DNA of 64,000 bases, taken from assembly GCA_038502055.1 (NCBI GenBank), contig JAXRKN010000038.1, positions 4,030,001-4,094,000 of the forward strand. Reading direction: 5' to 3'. The notes beneath the pieces were generated by a model. It was not told the DNA's origin. It made no database searches and was given only the letters and a program-made list of their open reading frames with translations. This stretch comes from Tanytarsus gracilentus (Eukaryota > Arthropoda > Insecta > Diptera > Chironomidae). Of the stretch, positions 46,632 through 57,737 are shown in pieces. Positions within the stretch are counted from its first letter, which is position 1; each line of letters opens with the position of its first letter. The position numbers and the translations under genes were made by a program.

Positions 46632-49600
46632 CTAAATGTCCACAATCATATTCTGTAACGGTTGTAAAGAGCTGCCGACTTTTTCGTTTTCGGGTAGACA
46701 GCGAATCTTGAGCAGCCATTCTCGACACTCCATACACTTTTGTGCTCTCATCTCGCGCGTTACATCGACGCCAAGTCCTCGCGTCCACGGATTGATATTC
46801 GATTGAATTACTGGCAGGAAATCTTTGATTATTATTCGAAGAGTATCACTAGCTCGTTGGAAATGGCTGTTGGAATAAAAAGTAAAATTAATTCGCCATT
46901 TTGAGAATAAAAAAAAGTATTGAATTTCCAGTTTTCGCACAACCCCTAACGTTAAATACATAGCATCAATGTCATATATTATATGTACTTGAAATTAATA
47001 CATTGGACACAAAAGACAACAATGACAGCTATTCCCTATTCAAAGTGCGATAAAATCTCTCAAAAAAATGCATCAACAACATGAGGGAGAATTTTAATAA
47101 TATGTCAGATTAAATTATGCATGACTTGGATTTTTTTTTGTAGGGAGCGAGTATACTTACAATTTAACATCGCTCTGCAGAAGATCGTAAAGTAAGGGCA
47201 ATACTACAACGCACATATCCAACGACCACGTCGTGCTAAAAAAAATTAATATTAATGAAGTGTTTTTGCTAATTGATTTTTAATTGAGAGAAATTCATTA
47301 ACAGTATTCTGCTAACTTTAAAGAGCCACTTAGAATAAAAATAAAAATCATTCACTTAATTATGATGAATTTACCTCTTCTCGAGAACGGCTCCTAATAA
47401 ATCCACAATTACGGCATTATCTTTTATTCGTGAGGCCGCTCTTATGGCCGCTAATAGATCTTGCGTTCTAAATTAAAGGAAAATTAAATGAGTTCAACGA
47501 TAAAGTTTATTGCGACTCACCTCATTTGATTTCTAATCATGTCTAAACTAGTTATGCGATTGCAGAGTGCGTTGAACATCATATCGTGACCGGATAGTAT
47601 TTGAAGTAATTCTTGCGACTCGCTTGATGTCTCATAATTAGCGCTATTATAACTACTGTTTCCCAACATCGACAACGACGGTGACTCGTGGTGATGAAGC
47701 GACGAAAATTGCTGTGCTGATAAGGCATTGTGCTGTTGTAAGATGTGATGAGGCGTGGGTTGAAGAATTGCATTTGTCGCTGGCAGATGAGAATGAATTG
47801 AATGCTGCTGGTTCTGTTGTTGTAATTGCTGCTGTAATTGATGCTGATTCTGTTGAATGGGCGATTGTACACTTCTCGGTATTGAACTTCGAGTCGCACC
47901 ATTCGCTTTTATGTCAATTGCCGTTTTTGATCTCTGCGGTTTCGTAAAAAATTGCACTGTGAGGTTTTTCTGGTTATTGCTCTTCACTTGATATGACGAC
48001 TCGCTCTTGCGAATTTTGGAGTTTACCGCATTGTGATTGCGAATGGGCGATGAGCCTCGACTGATAGGTTTCCGCTGTGATGCCGACGTAGTTATATTTG
48101 AAAATTGTTCGTCGATCTTGCGTAAATCAACTGTACTGACACTTGTCGCACTGGATTTACGGAGATTTGTAGGTCTTACGACGGAATTAGGCGGTGATGC
48201 TCGTCGCTTATCGTGATTATCAAGGACTTTTTGTTTCGCCGTCATGGGCTTAACGCTCGAAGACGACGTAGATTGTGGCAATTTTGGGGCATAATCTGGC
48301 TGTTGAGCACTGTTGACTGTAAAGTCTTCGTGTGCCGAGACATTGTGTAGTATGAAGCGTGATGGCGAGTAATAACCAGTATCGACATCGCTACTATATC
48401 CAGTAATTTCAATGTTTGTTGGCTTATCGAAGCAAAATTCATCTTCCGGCAGTGGAAATCCGTGAACGATTGTCGTCGTTTCTTGCTGATCATCGCTAAT
48501 AATTTTACTAAGTTGATATTTTTCCTCACCATTTCCATTCGACGTGAGATTATTGCCATAATCGGTCGCAGAGTTTTTATACTTGTTAAGTGCATAAAAT
48601 TCAAATTGATGATCGGGTGGAAGAGACTCGAGAGGCTCCATATCTTCCTCAATCATTTCGATCGAGAGATTTGGTGACGATAAATTTCCACTATCTATTG
48701 TAACGGCTTCATTTATTTTGCTGTTAACATTTCCAGCCATTCCGTTGCTCTTCCTCTCGAACGACAACCTTAACTTTCCCGTACTCGCTCCACGATTAAA
48801 TGACTTTCTCGAGCTCTGCTGATGTTGGAATTGAACAACATTTGCTGGATTATAAAATGGAACTACATTGCTCAAATTCATCGCATGAATTGTAACATTT
48901 CGATTCTCATAGCCACCGCATATTAGTTTGCTATTAATGATTTTCATATCACCCAAATGACTCCAATTCGATTCGATTCTGTCGAACTCTTGATCCGGCT
49001 CCCATCCAATAACGGATATATTTTGTGTTGTGCCGACAAAAAGACACTCGCCATTATCACTAAATGTTATACATTTCACAGAATTGCCGCCCGCATCACG
49101 GCACTCAACGCGCGAAATCATTTGCTTCGATTCGAGGTCATACAAGTCAACGGAACCGTCGTTTCGGCCGGCTGCCATAAGGAACTCGTATGGATGAAAC
49201 TGAAGGCATGTCACAGGCGAGCCGTTCTCAATAAATTCTAGTAGTTTATTGCTCATTCGAATGTCCCATATAATCACGCAACCTAAAAATAGACGAGAGA
49301 ATTTATTTTGTGTGATTTTCTATTGTTCTATGCTTTGATTGTGTGTCTGTCTTTCTCTTTCTCTTTTTTTTGTTATGCAATTATTAGGGCACTCACCTTC
49401 TGTTCCCGCTGATGCTATCCACGATCCATCCGGACTAAATTTCACCGAATTCACATTCGCTATGTGACCACGATACTTTTTAATGCACTCGTTGTTTCTA
49501 ATGTCCCAGAGACGAACGCTCGTATCGTGACTCCCCGACACCAGGTAGTCACCATAGGGATGAAAATCGAGACTACGAACGCTCTTCATATGACCATAGA

Positions 49601-50252
49601 AAGTTGAATTGCTTTCGCATTGATTTAAATCCCACTTTTTAATAATTCCATTCTCATCCGCCGAATAGACGAGGTCATCGGAGCAGGTAAAGCGAACACA
49701 TTCGATGCGCGAGTGATGTCCATCGAGTGACTAGAAGAGAATTATAATTTTATAAGGTATGAGATCACAACGATCGATCGATCAACATCCAGTTTTCTAA
49801 GAATTACGCAAAACACGAGCGAAATGACTTAATCAGATGGCACAATCAATTGGATTATTTGTAAATTAGAGGCGGACGGCACAGAAACACTTCCCACGCT
49901 TTAATATTTTTTTTCTTTCTCTCTTTTGTTGCTTTGCGCTGGATGTTTTTTTAATTCACTTCACTTCATACCTGTATGGATTTGTCGTTTCCAATTGCGA
50001 ACAGATTAACGAGTCTATCGTGTCCTCCCGTCACGAGAACACGACCCGTTTCACCGATATCAAGACATGAGACCTTCTGAGAGTGTGCTGTAATTTCATC
50101 TGGAAGATTTTCAATAGAAAAAAGAGAATTTTATAAAAGGTGAAAATTTAACACACACAAAAAAACCTTGGGAATTTAACATTTTCAATTTTGCTTTACT
50201 TCATTTGCTTTAACTCACATAATTTTGCTGGCAATTTCCTCTGCACGGCCAT
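46632..50252 (-). CDS. KATNB1: katanin p80 WD40 subunit B1
   Basis: The regulatory subunit of the microtubule-severing enzyme katanin; Drosophila kat80. Seven inferred exons, 50252-50219, 50099-49972, 49730-49397, 49282-47521, 47467-47375, 47235-47161 and 46866-46632, join in phase to 886 residues. Residues 1-300 are WD40 repeats (VLVTGGHDRLVNLFAI, YLVSGSHDTSVRLWDIR, WIASAGTEGCVIIWDIR, FLMAAGRNDGSVDLYDL). The middle, encoded by the 1.76 kb exon, is low-complexity with a polyglutamine tract (QQLQQQNQQH) and Ser/Pro runs. The C-terminus is the con80 domain that binds the p60 ATPase (LLQILSGHDMMFNALCNR, DLLAAIRAASRIKDNAVIVD, SDTLRIIIKDFLPVIQSNI). The start MAVQRKLPAKLYEITAHS fits the family. Shares a divergent promoter with the proteasome gene. 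Confidence 0.95.
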
Positions 50253-50540
50253 ATGTTGAGAAATAGCATGAAATATCACAATTTACGAGGAGTGTTGATA
50301 GCTAAATTGACATTTAGAATTAAATTAAACTCATATAAAAATTTCTTCTGTTATTTCACTTTGCAAAGTGATGTGTTTCGTTTTTGCGCGGATTTGATCG
50401 CGGGGGCTTGTGACTGCGTGTGCGTGTGGGTAAAATCACTCAAAAAAAAAATTACCCAAGTTTTGTTATTAAATTCTTGCAATTCATTTTAATTATTTTT
50501 TTCAAACATTTCTAAGCGAAATAAAAGTGAATAAATCAAT
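50253..50540. promoter_or_regulatory. divergent promoter, katanin p80 / proteasome alpha4
   Basis: Only 288 bp separate the two start codons of divergently transcribed genes, so both promoters and 5' UTRs must be here. No TATA box stands out. The short GC-richer patch near 50390-50430 (GATTTGATCGCGGGGGCTTG) differs from the surrounding AT-rich DNA. Confidence 0.6.
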
Positions 50541-51582
50541 ATGTCGGGCGGATATGATCGTGCTGTTACAGTTTTCTCACCCGATGGACATCTATTGCAA
50601 GTAGAATATGCACAAGAAGCCGTTCACAAAGGATCGACTGCGGTAAAAATTTAATTTACCTTTTTTCACGTAAAATTCATTAAATTTAAACTTTTTAAAT
50701 CATTTTATCGATTTATTTAATGATTTAAAACTGAATTCAATGATGATTAGTTTATTTGGCTGCGTATTTATTGCTAAAATTCATTTCACTAACCTCAATG
50801 GATTTTTATTATTTTTTTGCTTGTCATCATCATCCAAACATCAGAAATTAAATTTGTTCTTCCTTTCTTGCAGGTCGGCGTTCGTGGAAAGACAGCGGTT
50901 GTGTTGTGTGTCGAAAAGAAATCCGTAGCTAAGCTTCAGGAGGATCGAACTGTACGCAAAATCTGCTTATTGGATCATCATGTTGTTATGGCATTTGCAG
51001 GTATGAACAGAAATTAAGTGTTAATTGATTAATGTCTTCACTTCACTTTAAGGTCTTACTGCCGACGCTCGAATTCTCATCAATCGAGCTCAAGTCGAGT
51101 GTCAGAGTCACAAGCTGAATGTCGAGGATCCAGTAACGATCGAGTACATCACTCGACATATTGCTCAGTTGAAGCAAAAATATACTCAATCAAACGGACG
51201 TCGTCCATTCGGTCTTTCGTGCTTGATTGGTGGCTTCGATATGGACGGAACGCCACATTTATTCCAAACTGATCCGTCTGGCATCTACTACGAGTGGAAG
51301 GCTAATGCAACCGGTAAATCTGCAAAGACTGTTCGCGAGTTTCTTGAAAAGTACTACACACCAGAGCTTGTTGAGAAGGAAGAGGGAGCTGTGAAATTGG
51401 CCATTAAGGCATTGCTGGAAGTCGTTCAATCAGGTCAAAAGAATCTTGAAGTGGCAATTATGCGTAAAGATCAACCGATGCAAATGCTCGATTCTGAGAG
51501 TATCGAAAAGTATGTGACAACAATTGAGGAGGAAAATGCTAAGGAGAAGGCCGCCAAGCAGGGAAGTGCCAGCCAACAATGA
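50541..51582 (+). CDS. PSMA7: 20S proteasome subunit alpha type-7 (alpha4)
   Basis: A structural alpha-ring subunit of the 20S proteasome. Exons 50541-50642, 50874-51000 and 51053-51582 join in phase to 252 residues, the family length. The N-terminus carries the alpha-subunit signature YDRAVTVFSPDGHLLQVEYA; AQEAVHKGSTAVGVRGK and KKSVAKLQEDRTVRKICLLD identify the alpha4 type. NGRRPFGLSCLIGGFD and QTDPSGIYYEWKANATGKSA follow. The catalytic Thr of beta subunits is absent, as expected. The C-terminus is Lys/Glu-rich. The next gene starts 160 bp downstream on the same strand. Confidence 0.97.
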
Positions 51583-51741
51583 ATTTCGGTGATTGCGTAT
51601 TAATTTCCTTTTAAAGAATAATCATGTAATTATGCACCACATGCATCAAGAACATAATTAATAAAATCTTCTCAATTTCTAACTTGAATCGTAACGTATT
51701 TTTTAAATTTAAATTCTAAAAGCCTTTAAAGAGGCCTTTTG

Positions 51742-52808
51742 ATGTTTTCAAGAATTTGGCGCAACACGCTCAATCAAAAATATTTAAATTCAATTAAAAA
51801 TACAATGTCAAGCGGAAAAGGAACTCGTAAGCGATCAGCAAAAGATACAGCTAGTGAAAATGGACCATCTGAGCCCAAGAAATTGTTAAATTCAGTGGAA
51901 AACGATTATAGTGATTTTAAGGATATAAAAGAAAAATTTAATTTAAAGATTGTGAGCTGGAACGTTGCTGGAATTCGAGCGTGTATTAAGAAAAATTGCA
52001 TTGAATACTTGGAGAAGGAAGATGCTGATATTATCTGCTTAAATGTAAGATTAAATTAAATTTAAAAAAAACAATCTCAAAAATTTAAAATTGCAATTGC
52101 AGGAAGTAAAATGCGCCGAAGCTGATATTCCGAAGGAAGCAAAATTAAAAGGATATCATGTATATTGGAACATCGGTAAGGGCTTGCCTGGTGTCGCAAT
52201 TTTAAGCAAAGAGAAACCAATTAAAGTTGAACATGACTTACCCGGAAAATTGAAAGATGAGAAGCGATTAATAACGGCAGAGTATAAAGATTTTTATCTT
52301 GTCTCTACTTATGTCGTTAATGCAGGTGAGAATTTAATTCAACTCTCATGTGAATCAATTCTAATCAAATGTAATTTCAGGAAGAGGTCTTAAGACACTA
52401 GACAAGAGAATGGAATGGAATAAGGTGTTCGATGAGCACATTAAAGATCTTGATAAGAAGAAGAAAGTAATAATTGCTGGAGACATGAATGTAGCAAATG
52501 AAGAAATCGATTTGGCCAATCCGAAGACCAACCAAAAGAGTGCTGGATTTACTCCTCAAGAGCGCGAGGGTTTTAAAACTCTTCTCTCATATGGATTCAT
52601 TGACACATTTCGTCACTTTTATCCGGAACAAACAGGAGCTTATACTTATTGGAGTTATTTGGGCAATGCTCGGGCTAAGAATGTTGGATGGAGATTGGAC
52701 TACTTTATCGTTAGTGAGAGTTTAGTTGAATCTGTCAAGGATAATGTGATTCGTTCATCAATCAAGGGTAGCGATCATTGCCCTATTGTTCTCTATCTCG
52801 ACATATAA
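51742..52808 (+). CDS. APEX1: AP endonuclease, APE1/exonuclease III family
   Basis: Cleaves the backbone 5' of abasic sites in base excision repair. Exons 51742-52044, 52103-52325 and 52381-52808 join in phase to 317 residues. Catalytic motifs are all present: SWNVAG, EVKCAE, STYVVNAG, GDMNVA, GWRLDYF and GSDHCP. The first 21 residues (MFSRIWRNTLNQKYLNSIKN) contain Arg, Lys and Ser but no acid and look like a mitochondrial presequence. A second in-frame Met follows (MSSGKGTRKRSAK), whose product would begin with a basic nuclear-type signal. Dual targeting by two start codons is an inference. The N-terminus is far shorter than that of Drosophila Rrp1, which has a long extension. Confidence 0.95.
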
Positions 52809-53319
52809 GCACTCATTTTAATCTTTACCGTTTGATAATTCTTTTTCGAGTGTGATTTTTTTAGCATTTGTTATCTCACATTTTTGCACATTTATTGCTG
52901 ATAATGTTTAATATATACGAAAACGCTTAAAGTGGTATTTAAAACCAATAAAATGCACACTTTTGTTATCTTTTTTAAAACCTCTTCGATCATCTTTTTA
53001 ATCGCATGCCTATGTCATCGCTTGATTGCCACAAAGCTTTTTAAAATTATTCTTGGAAAAAAAATTTTATGAATATAAAAAAAACTAAAAATTAATTTTC
53101 AGTCTAATTAATTTTCATCAATCAGCACCTGTTGTGTAATGTTCTTCTTTTTTGGTCAGTTCTATAATTTTAGATTACCGTCGTGTGAAACATGAGATCA
53201 GCGCAGCATTGAAATCACTACACACTCAACAGGTGGAATTTTTGGCAACATTTATTTTTCTCTCTCGTGCAACAACGAAAATTATGAGAGAAAAATGTTC
53301 TCTCATAAAGTTTTCTCAC
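52809..53319. other. intergenic downstream of the AP endonuclease
   Basis: Contains the likely 3' UTR of the endonuclease (AATAAA at 52949) and short AT-rich sequence. A 63-codon frame at 53152 has no ATG start context or known motif. Nothing else seen. Confidence 0.5.
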
Positions 53320-53343
53320 ATACAAGCACACATCAACTTTTAA

Positions 53344-54681
53344 GAGTTAACAATGTCTTCGTGTCATCTCCTTAATCAAACACATCAATTTTTCATGAAT
53401 ACTAGGTAAGAAGGAAAATGAGTGAAAATTTGAAATTATTTTTTTTTGTTGTCTTAATTTTTTTTGTTCTTTTCTCATTTGGGAAAAAAGTAGCTCATTC
53501 TCGCTTCAATGTTAAGCATTTCAGGATTAGCAACAGTTCTTCTTTACATGGAAATGATTTATCAAAAACCTTTCAAATTTGTTCCATTTTAATTTTTTTT
53601 TCTTCACTGGATCTCATTTTTTCTCTGCTGGATCTCATTTTTCTCTGCTGGATCTCATTTTTCTGTACTGGATCTTACACTTTATTAATATTTCTTAAGA
53701 TTATGGGTAGAACAGACAAAATTTCTGGAAAATTCTGCAACCTATTTTTTTAATTTTAATTTGATATTATTGGATGATTTGATAGAGAAAATTTAAATAA
53801 CTTAACCAGGGGGGAAATAAGTGCAATTGGGAGGTTTTTTTTATAAAAATTAGATTTTTGGGTTGTTTTAAATAAAAAAGCATAGATTCAGTTATAGAGT
53901 GGATGGAATTAACTTAATTAACTTAACCAGGGGGAATTAAGCGCATTCGTAGTTTTTTTTTATAAAAATTACATTTTTGAGTTGATTTGAATAGAAGAAG
54001 CGTGGATTCAGTCAGAGAGTTGATACAGGAAACTTAGTTAACTTAACCGGGAAATAAGGGGGAAATGAAGGTTTTCATAAAAATTTTTTTTTAAATTTTA
54101 ATATGTTATGTTTTTGATATGATTGTGGTTCAAAAAAGTGTTTCTTGTGAGTTGAGGAAGGAAGGCACCTCGCATTTTTTGCCGTACTCGCTACGTGATT
54201 AGATGGAGGAAGGTTGAAGATCAAGTTTAAAATTGGTTTGTTCTGTTTGTGTTTGTTTGTTTTGTAATGTGGGTGGGCGTGTAGTTGTTGGGTGAGGAAG
54301 GTTGTGTGGGGTCTTTTATAAATGCCGTGAATTTTATTTTTCCACTGTTCGTAGTTCGTTGGGTGTGCTTAGTTGGCCTGGCGCTACAAGACGCGTGTTT
54401 TTTTCCGTTATGGGTAAGCGTGGGGCTCCGCGGGCCACGTTTTATATTATCTAGAAGGGTTGTCGTCGCTAGTATGCTCTCAAGCGTTGTGGTCGAGGTG
54501 GGGATCCGGGGGCGTGTGAGGGGGAAAAAGGGTTTTTCCTTCTTAGAGAACTAAGGTTCGCATGGTTGTTTTAAACTTGCCTGGCTTTCGAGTATGGAAA
54601 AGGAGACAAAAACGGGCGCGTCCTCCTGGTAACTCCAGAGTGCTACGTAACCTCTTTGTCATCTATCTATCTATCTATCTA
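53344..54681 (+). mobile_element. LINE-like insertion with TCTA tail and long target-site duplication
   Basis: TACAAGCACACATCAACTTT plus TAA occurs at 53321-53343 and again at 54682-54704, a direct duplication of at least 23 bp flanking the insertion. The 3' end is a TCTA microsatellite (54660-54681), typical of target-primed retrotransposition by non-LTR elements. Inside are about three copies of a 20 bp unit (CTGGATCTCATTTTTCTCTG, 53608-53675), then two to three units of roughly 125 bp marked by ACTTAACC (53800-54080). A G-rich 450 bp end follows. No reverse transcriptase is encoded, so it is truncated or non-autonomous. Confidence 0.8.
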
Positions 54682-54704
54682 TACAAGCACACATCAACTT
54701 TTAA

Positions 54705-57700
54705 ATGGATTCACAATATGTGTGCTTTATAGCTGGTCAATAACAGCAGCAGTAAGATCGTTTCCATTTTTGTAAAGTGATCGCTAATTATGCGACCAAG
54801 ACTATAAATAGAAACATGCTGCTTGTTGTGACTCAACTTCAGAGTAATTTGATGAGATTTATTGCAACGAGAAGGTGCTACTACAGTTGTAAAAAATTAA
54901 ATGAGGCATAACTTTAAAAAGTAATCTCTGATCTTCTTTTTTCTCTAAATGCCTTCAATTGTTCGCTATGTAAGCACTTTTTATTCGTTTGCATGCATGT
55001 CGTTCATGATGTTTAGATTAATTTGGCCTTGTCATCATCATTGCAAAAAGTCATTGAGTGTGATCTTAAAAAATGCCATTCTTTAGAAAATTTTCGGGGC
55101 CACAAAATGGTCAACAGAGAGCTAAAAATTCCATAATGTCACGAACTAAAAATCTTTTATGAGATAAACTGAAAGAGAAGTGGAAGAAGAAAATTTTAAA
55201 TGTATAAAAACAACCCACGAGAAAAAATAAATATTATATACGAAGATCACGAAACGACTGAGAGAAAAATTCTTTAATTGACACAAATTGAAGCTTTTCA
55301 AAAGCGAGTGAGTGTAAAAAGAGCTCGAGACATAACACTGGAAAAATGCTTACGTATGCATGGACATAAAAACTCGGCGATTTTTAAAATAAATTAGAGG
55401 GAAAAATAATTTTTAAGTTTCTAATTTTTTAAAAATGTTATCTCTCGCTGAAAAACAACTTTTATTTTGTTTGCTTGACGCTAAAAAGTAAATAAAATAT
55501 TTTCAATCGTAAGCGAATCCAAGGATGGTTCAACTCTAGTTAAATTAATTTTTTAAAAATTCAAAAAAATTGAAAGATTTATTTTAATTGTATGATTAAA
55601 ATAATAAATTTAGATTTAAAATTTTATATCCTTGTTGTTCCACCCCTTACATAATTTGCAATAATCTATTAATGGAATCGAATAAAAAACTTTTCGTGAA
55701 GCAATTCCAAAGATGTCAGCACATGTAAATTACATTGTAATTATGATTCATAGACAACATGTTAATACTTAATGCCACCGACGCTCAAGTGACGTTTTAA
55801 TTGGAGAACATTGTTTGAACTCATTCAATGTCATGAACACGCACAGCTCTTTGCATTTTAAAAAGCGTGTTTTATCCCACATCTTTATCTCTAAGCTAGT
55901 AATAAATATTAAAAGTGAGCAATGAACTTGCGGTTTTTGTTCTTTTAATAGTTTCTGACCTGTATTTTGAGTATTCTTTAGAGCCATCGCATTGATAAAA
56001 CATTTCATTTGGAGGTGAAAAAAATATTTTTTTTGGCATATATATCGAAAGCGTTAAATTAACCATAAAATCGACTTAACAGCGGATTTTTGTCACGCTT
56101 TGATAATTGAACCTCAAAATTCATGTGTGTAAACTCAAATTTATATTTTTTTCGTTGGTGCTGTCATTAGCGATAATAGTAGAATATTTGTTCTTTCTGT
56201 ACATAGGTGTATGATAAAGAAATTGTTATTAAATTTTTGTTATCTCGAAATTTTCAACTTGCTCGATAAAAATAAAATGATAAGAGTAATTTTTCTCATT
56301 CGGACAACGCCGCCAATAAAATTGCAAGCACCGGGAAATGACTTAAAAAAATCAATAAACATGTTAAAATAAAAATCGTGCAGTCCTAAATTAATTTATT
56401 TATTACGGTTACATGTCACTCTAACTAGAGCAGTAGTGCTACCATGAATAAGTAATTAAATACTTTTATCAAAATGTTCTATGTCTGTTTTTTCAATCAC
56501 TCACTCTAAGGTTCATCGAAACATTTACAAAATATTCTTTTATTTCAACACAAGTTCCGTTACTTTTTTTGTTGTTTGTCAAATTTTTTTCGCACAGCTC
56601 TAAAATTGCAAATTTGTAATAAAACAATTTTTTAGAATCGAACGACAACAAAACTTTAAAAGTTGAATGATGAATTTATTTATTCAGCTTTCTCGCATAA
56701 ATTTAAATTGACAAAAATAGTCACGCAAAAATGGAGGACTGAAGAAATGTACAAAATAAGCTATTTACAAAAACCAGTTTTGGTGTTAGAAAGGAATCAC
56801 TCGGGAAGAAAAGAGCTTTAGGCGAAGAAAAATATTCATTCACAGTTTTAAAAACGAGCTTAAAATATTAATTTGGGTGTCGTTCGATAGTTAAGTCAAA
56901 ATTTCCTAGTTTAGGTTTTAACGTAAAAATTATTTTTGAATTTTCCTCTGGACGAAGTAAAAGATTTTTTAGCATTAAAACTCTGAATATCTCTAATCTA
57001 AAACTTTTTAATTAAAAATGACATAATTCATTAACCGGCCTTAAATTTCTAGACGAAACTCCGATGCTATGGATTGATTTCGAATCATCTCCCAAACCTC
57101 TTTTTTCACAACAATAAGAAATTCTCATGAATCTTCATTTAAAAATCATAAAAGCTTGTCAAGTGACGATTTAAAAAAATTAGATCAGCGACATTTAATC
57201 GAGAGCGTTTGGACGCCAAACACACTAAAATTCCATGTAGGTGTGCAAATTTCTTATTTTTCTCTCATATAGTCGCTGTCGAGGGCTCCCACTCTCCACC
57301 ACACATAAACGCGAGCGAAGCAAAATGAAAAAACAAGCCTCAAACATTACTGAATAATAAAAGTTGTTTCAACAATCTTTTGAGCTCAGTCTCGCTGTGG
57401 CTTTCGTGGAGTGATCAACCTAAAAAAAATAACTCAAAAGGAATAAAATAAAAGTGTCTCTTATTTATTTGCGGCTGTAAGAAGAGAGAGAAAAAAAAGA
57501 AAAAAATATAAAATATCAAGTGATTCAGAGTGTGTGCAAAGAAGTCGAGCCATTTATGGTGATTTGTTGAACTAGCAGCCCATAAAAAGTTATTTTTCCT
57601 CTGAAATTGATCGTCTGTGATTGATCGAGAAGTGTGTAAAAATCATTAAAATATATTTCAATCGATTCGACTCGTTTCGAATGATTAATTAATTAGTGCG

Positions 57701-57737
57701 AGCAATTAAAAAAGCATTTTGATAAACAGCTGCAAAA
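54705..57737. other. intergenic upstream of the SAXO/MAP6-like gene
   Basis: AT-rich with no supported gene. The interval 57240-57737 probably holds the promoter and 5' UTR of the downstream gene: a CT-rich patch near 57285 (GGGCTCCCACTCTCCACC), then purine-rich sequence up to the start codon. Confidence 0.45.

Noticed and set aside
54285..54554. 89-codon frame in G-rich DNA
   Set aside because: Inside the LINE-like insertion, starts with TTG, no reverse transcriptase or zinc-knuckle motif.
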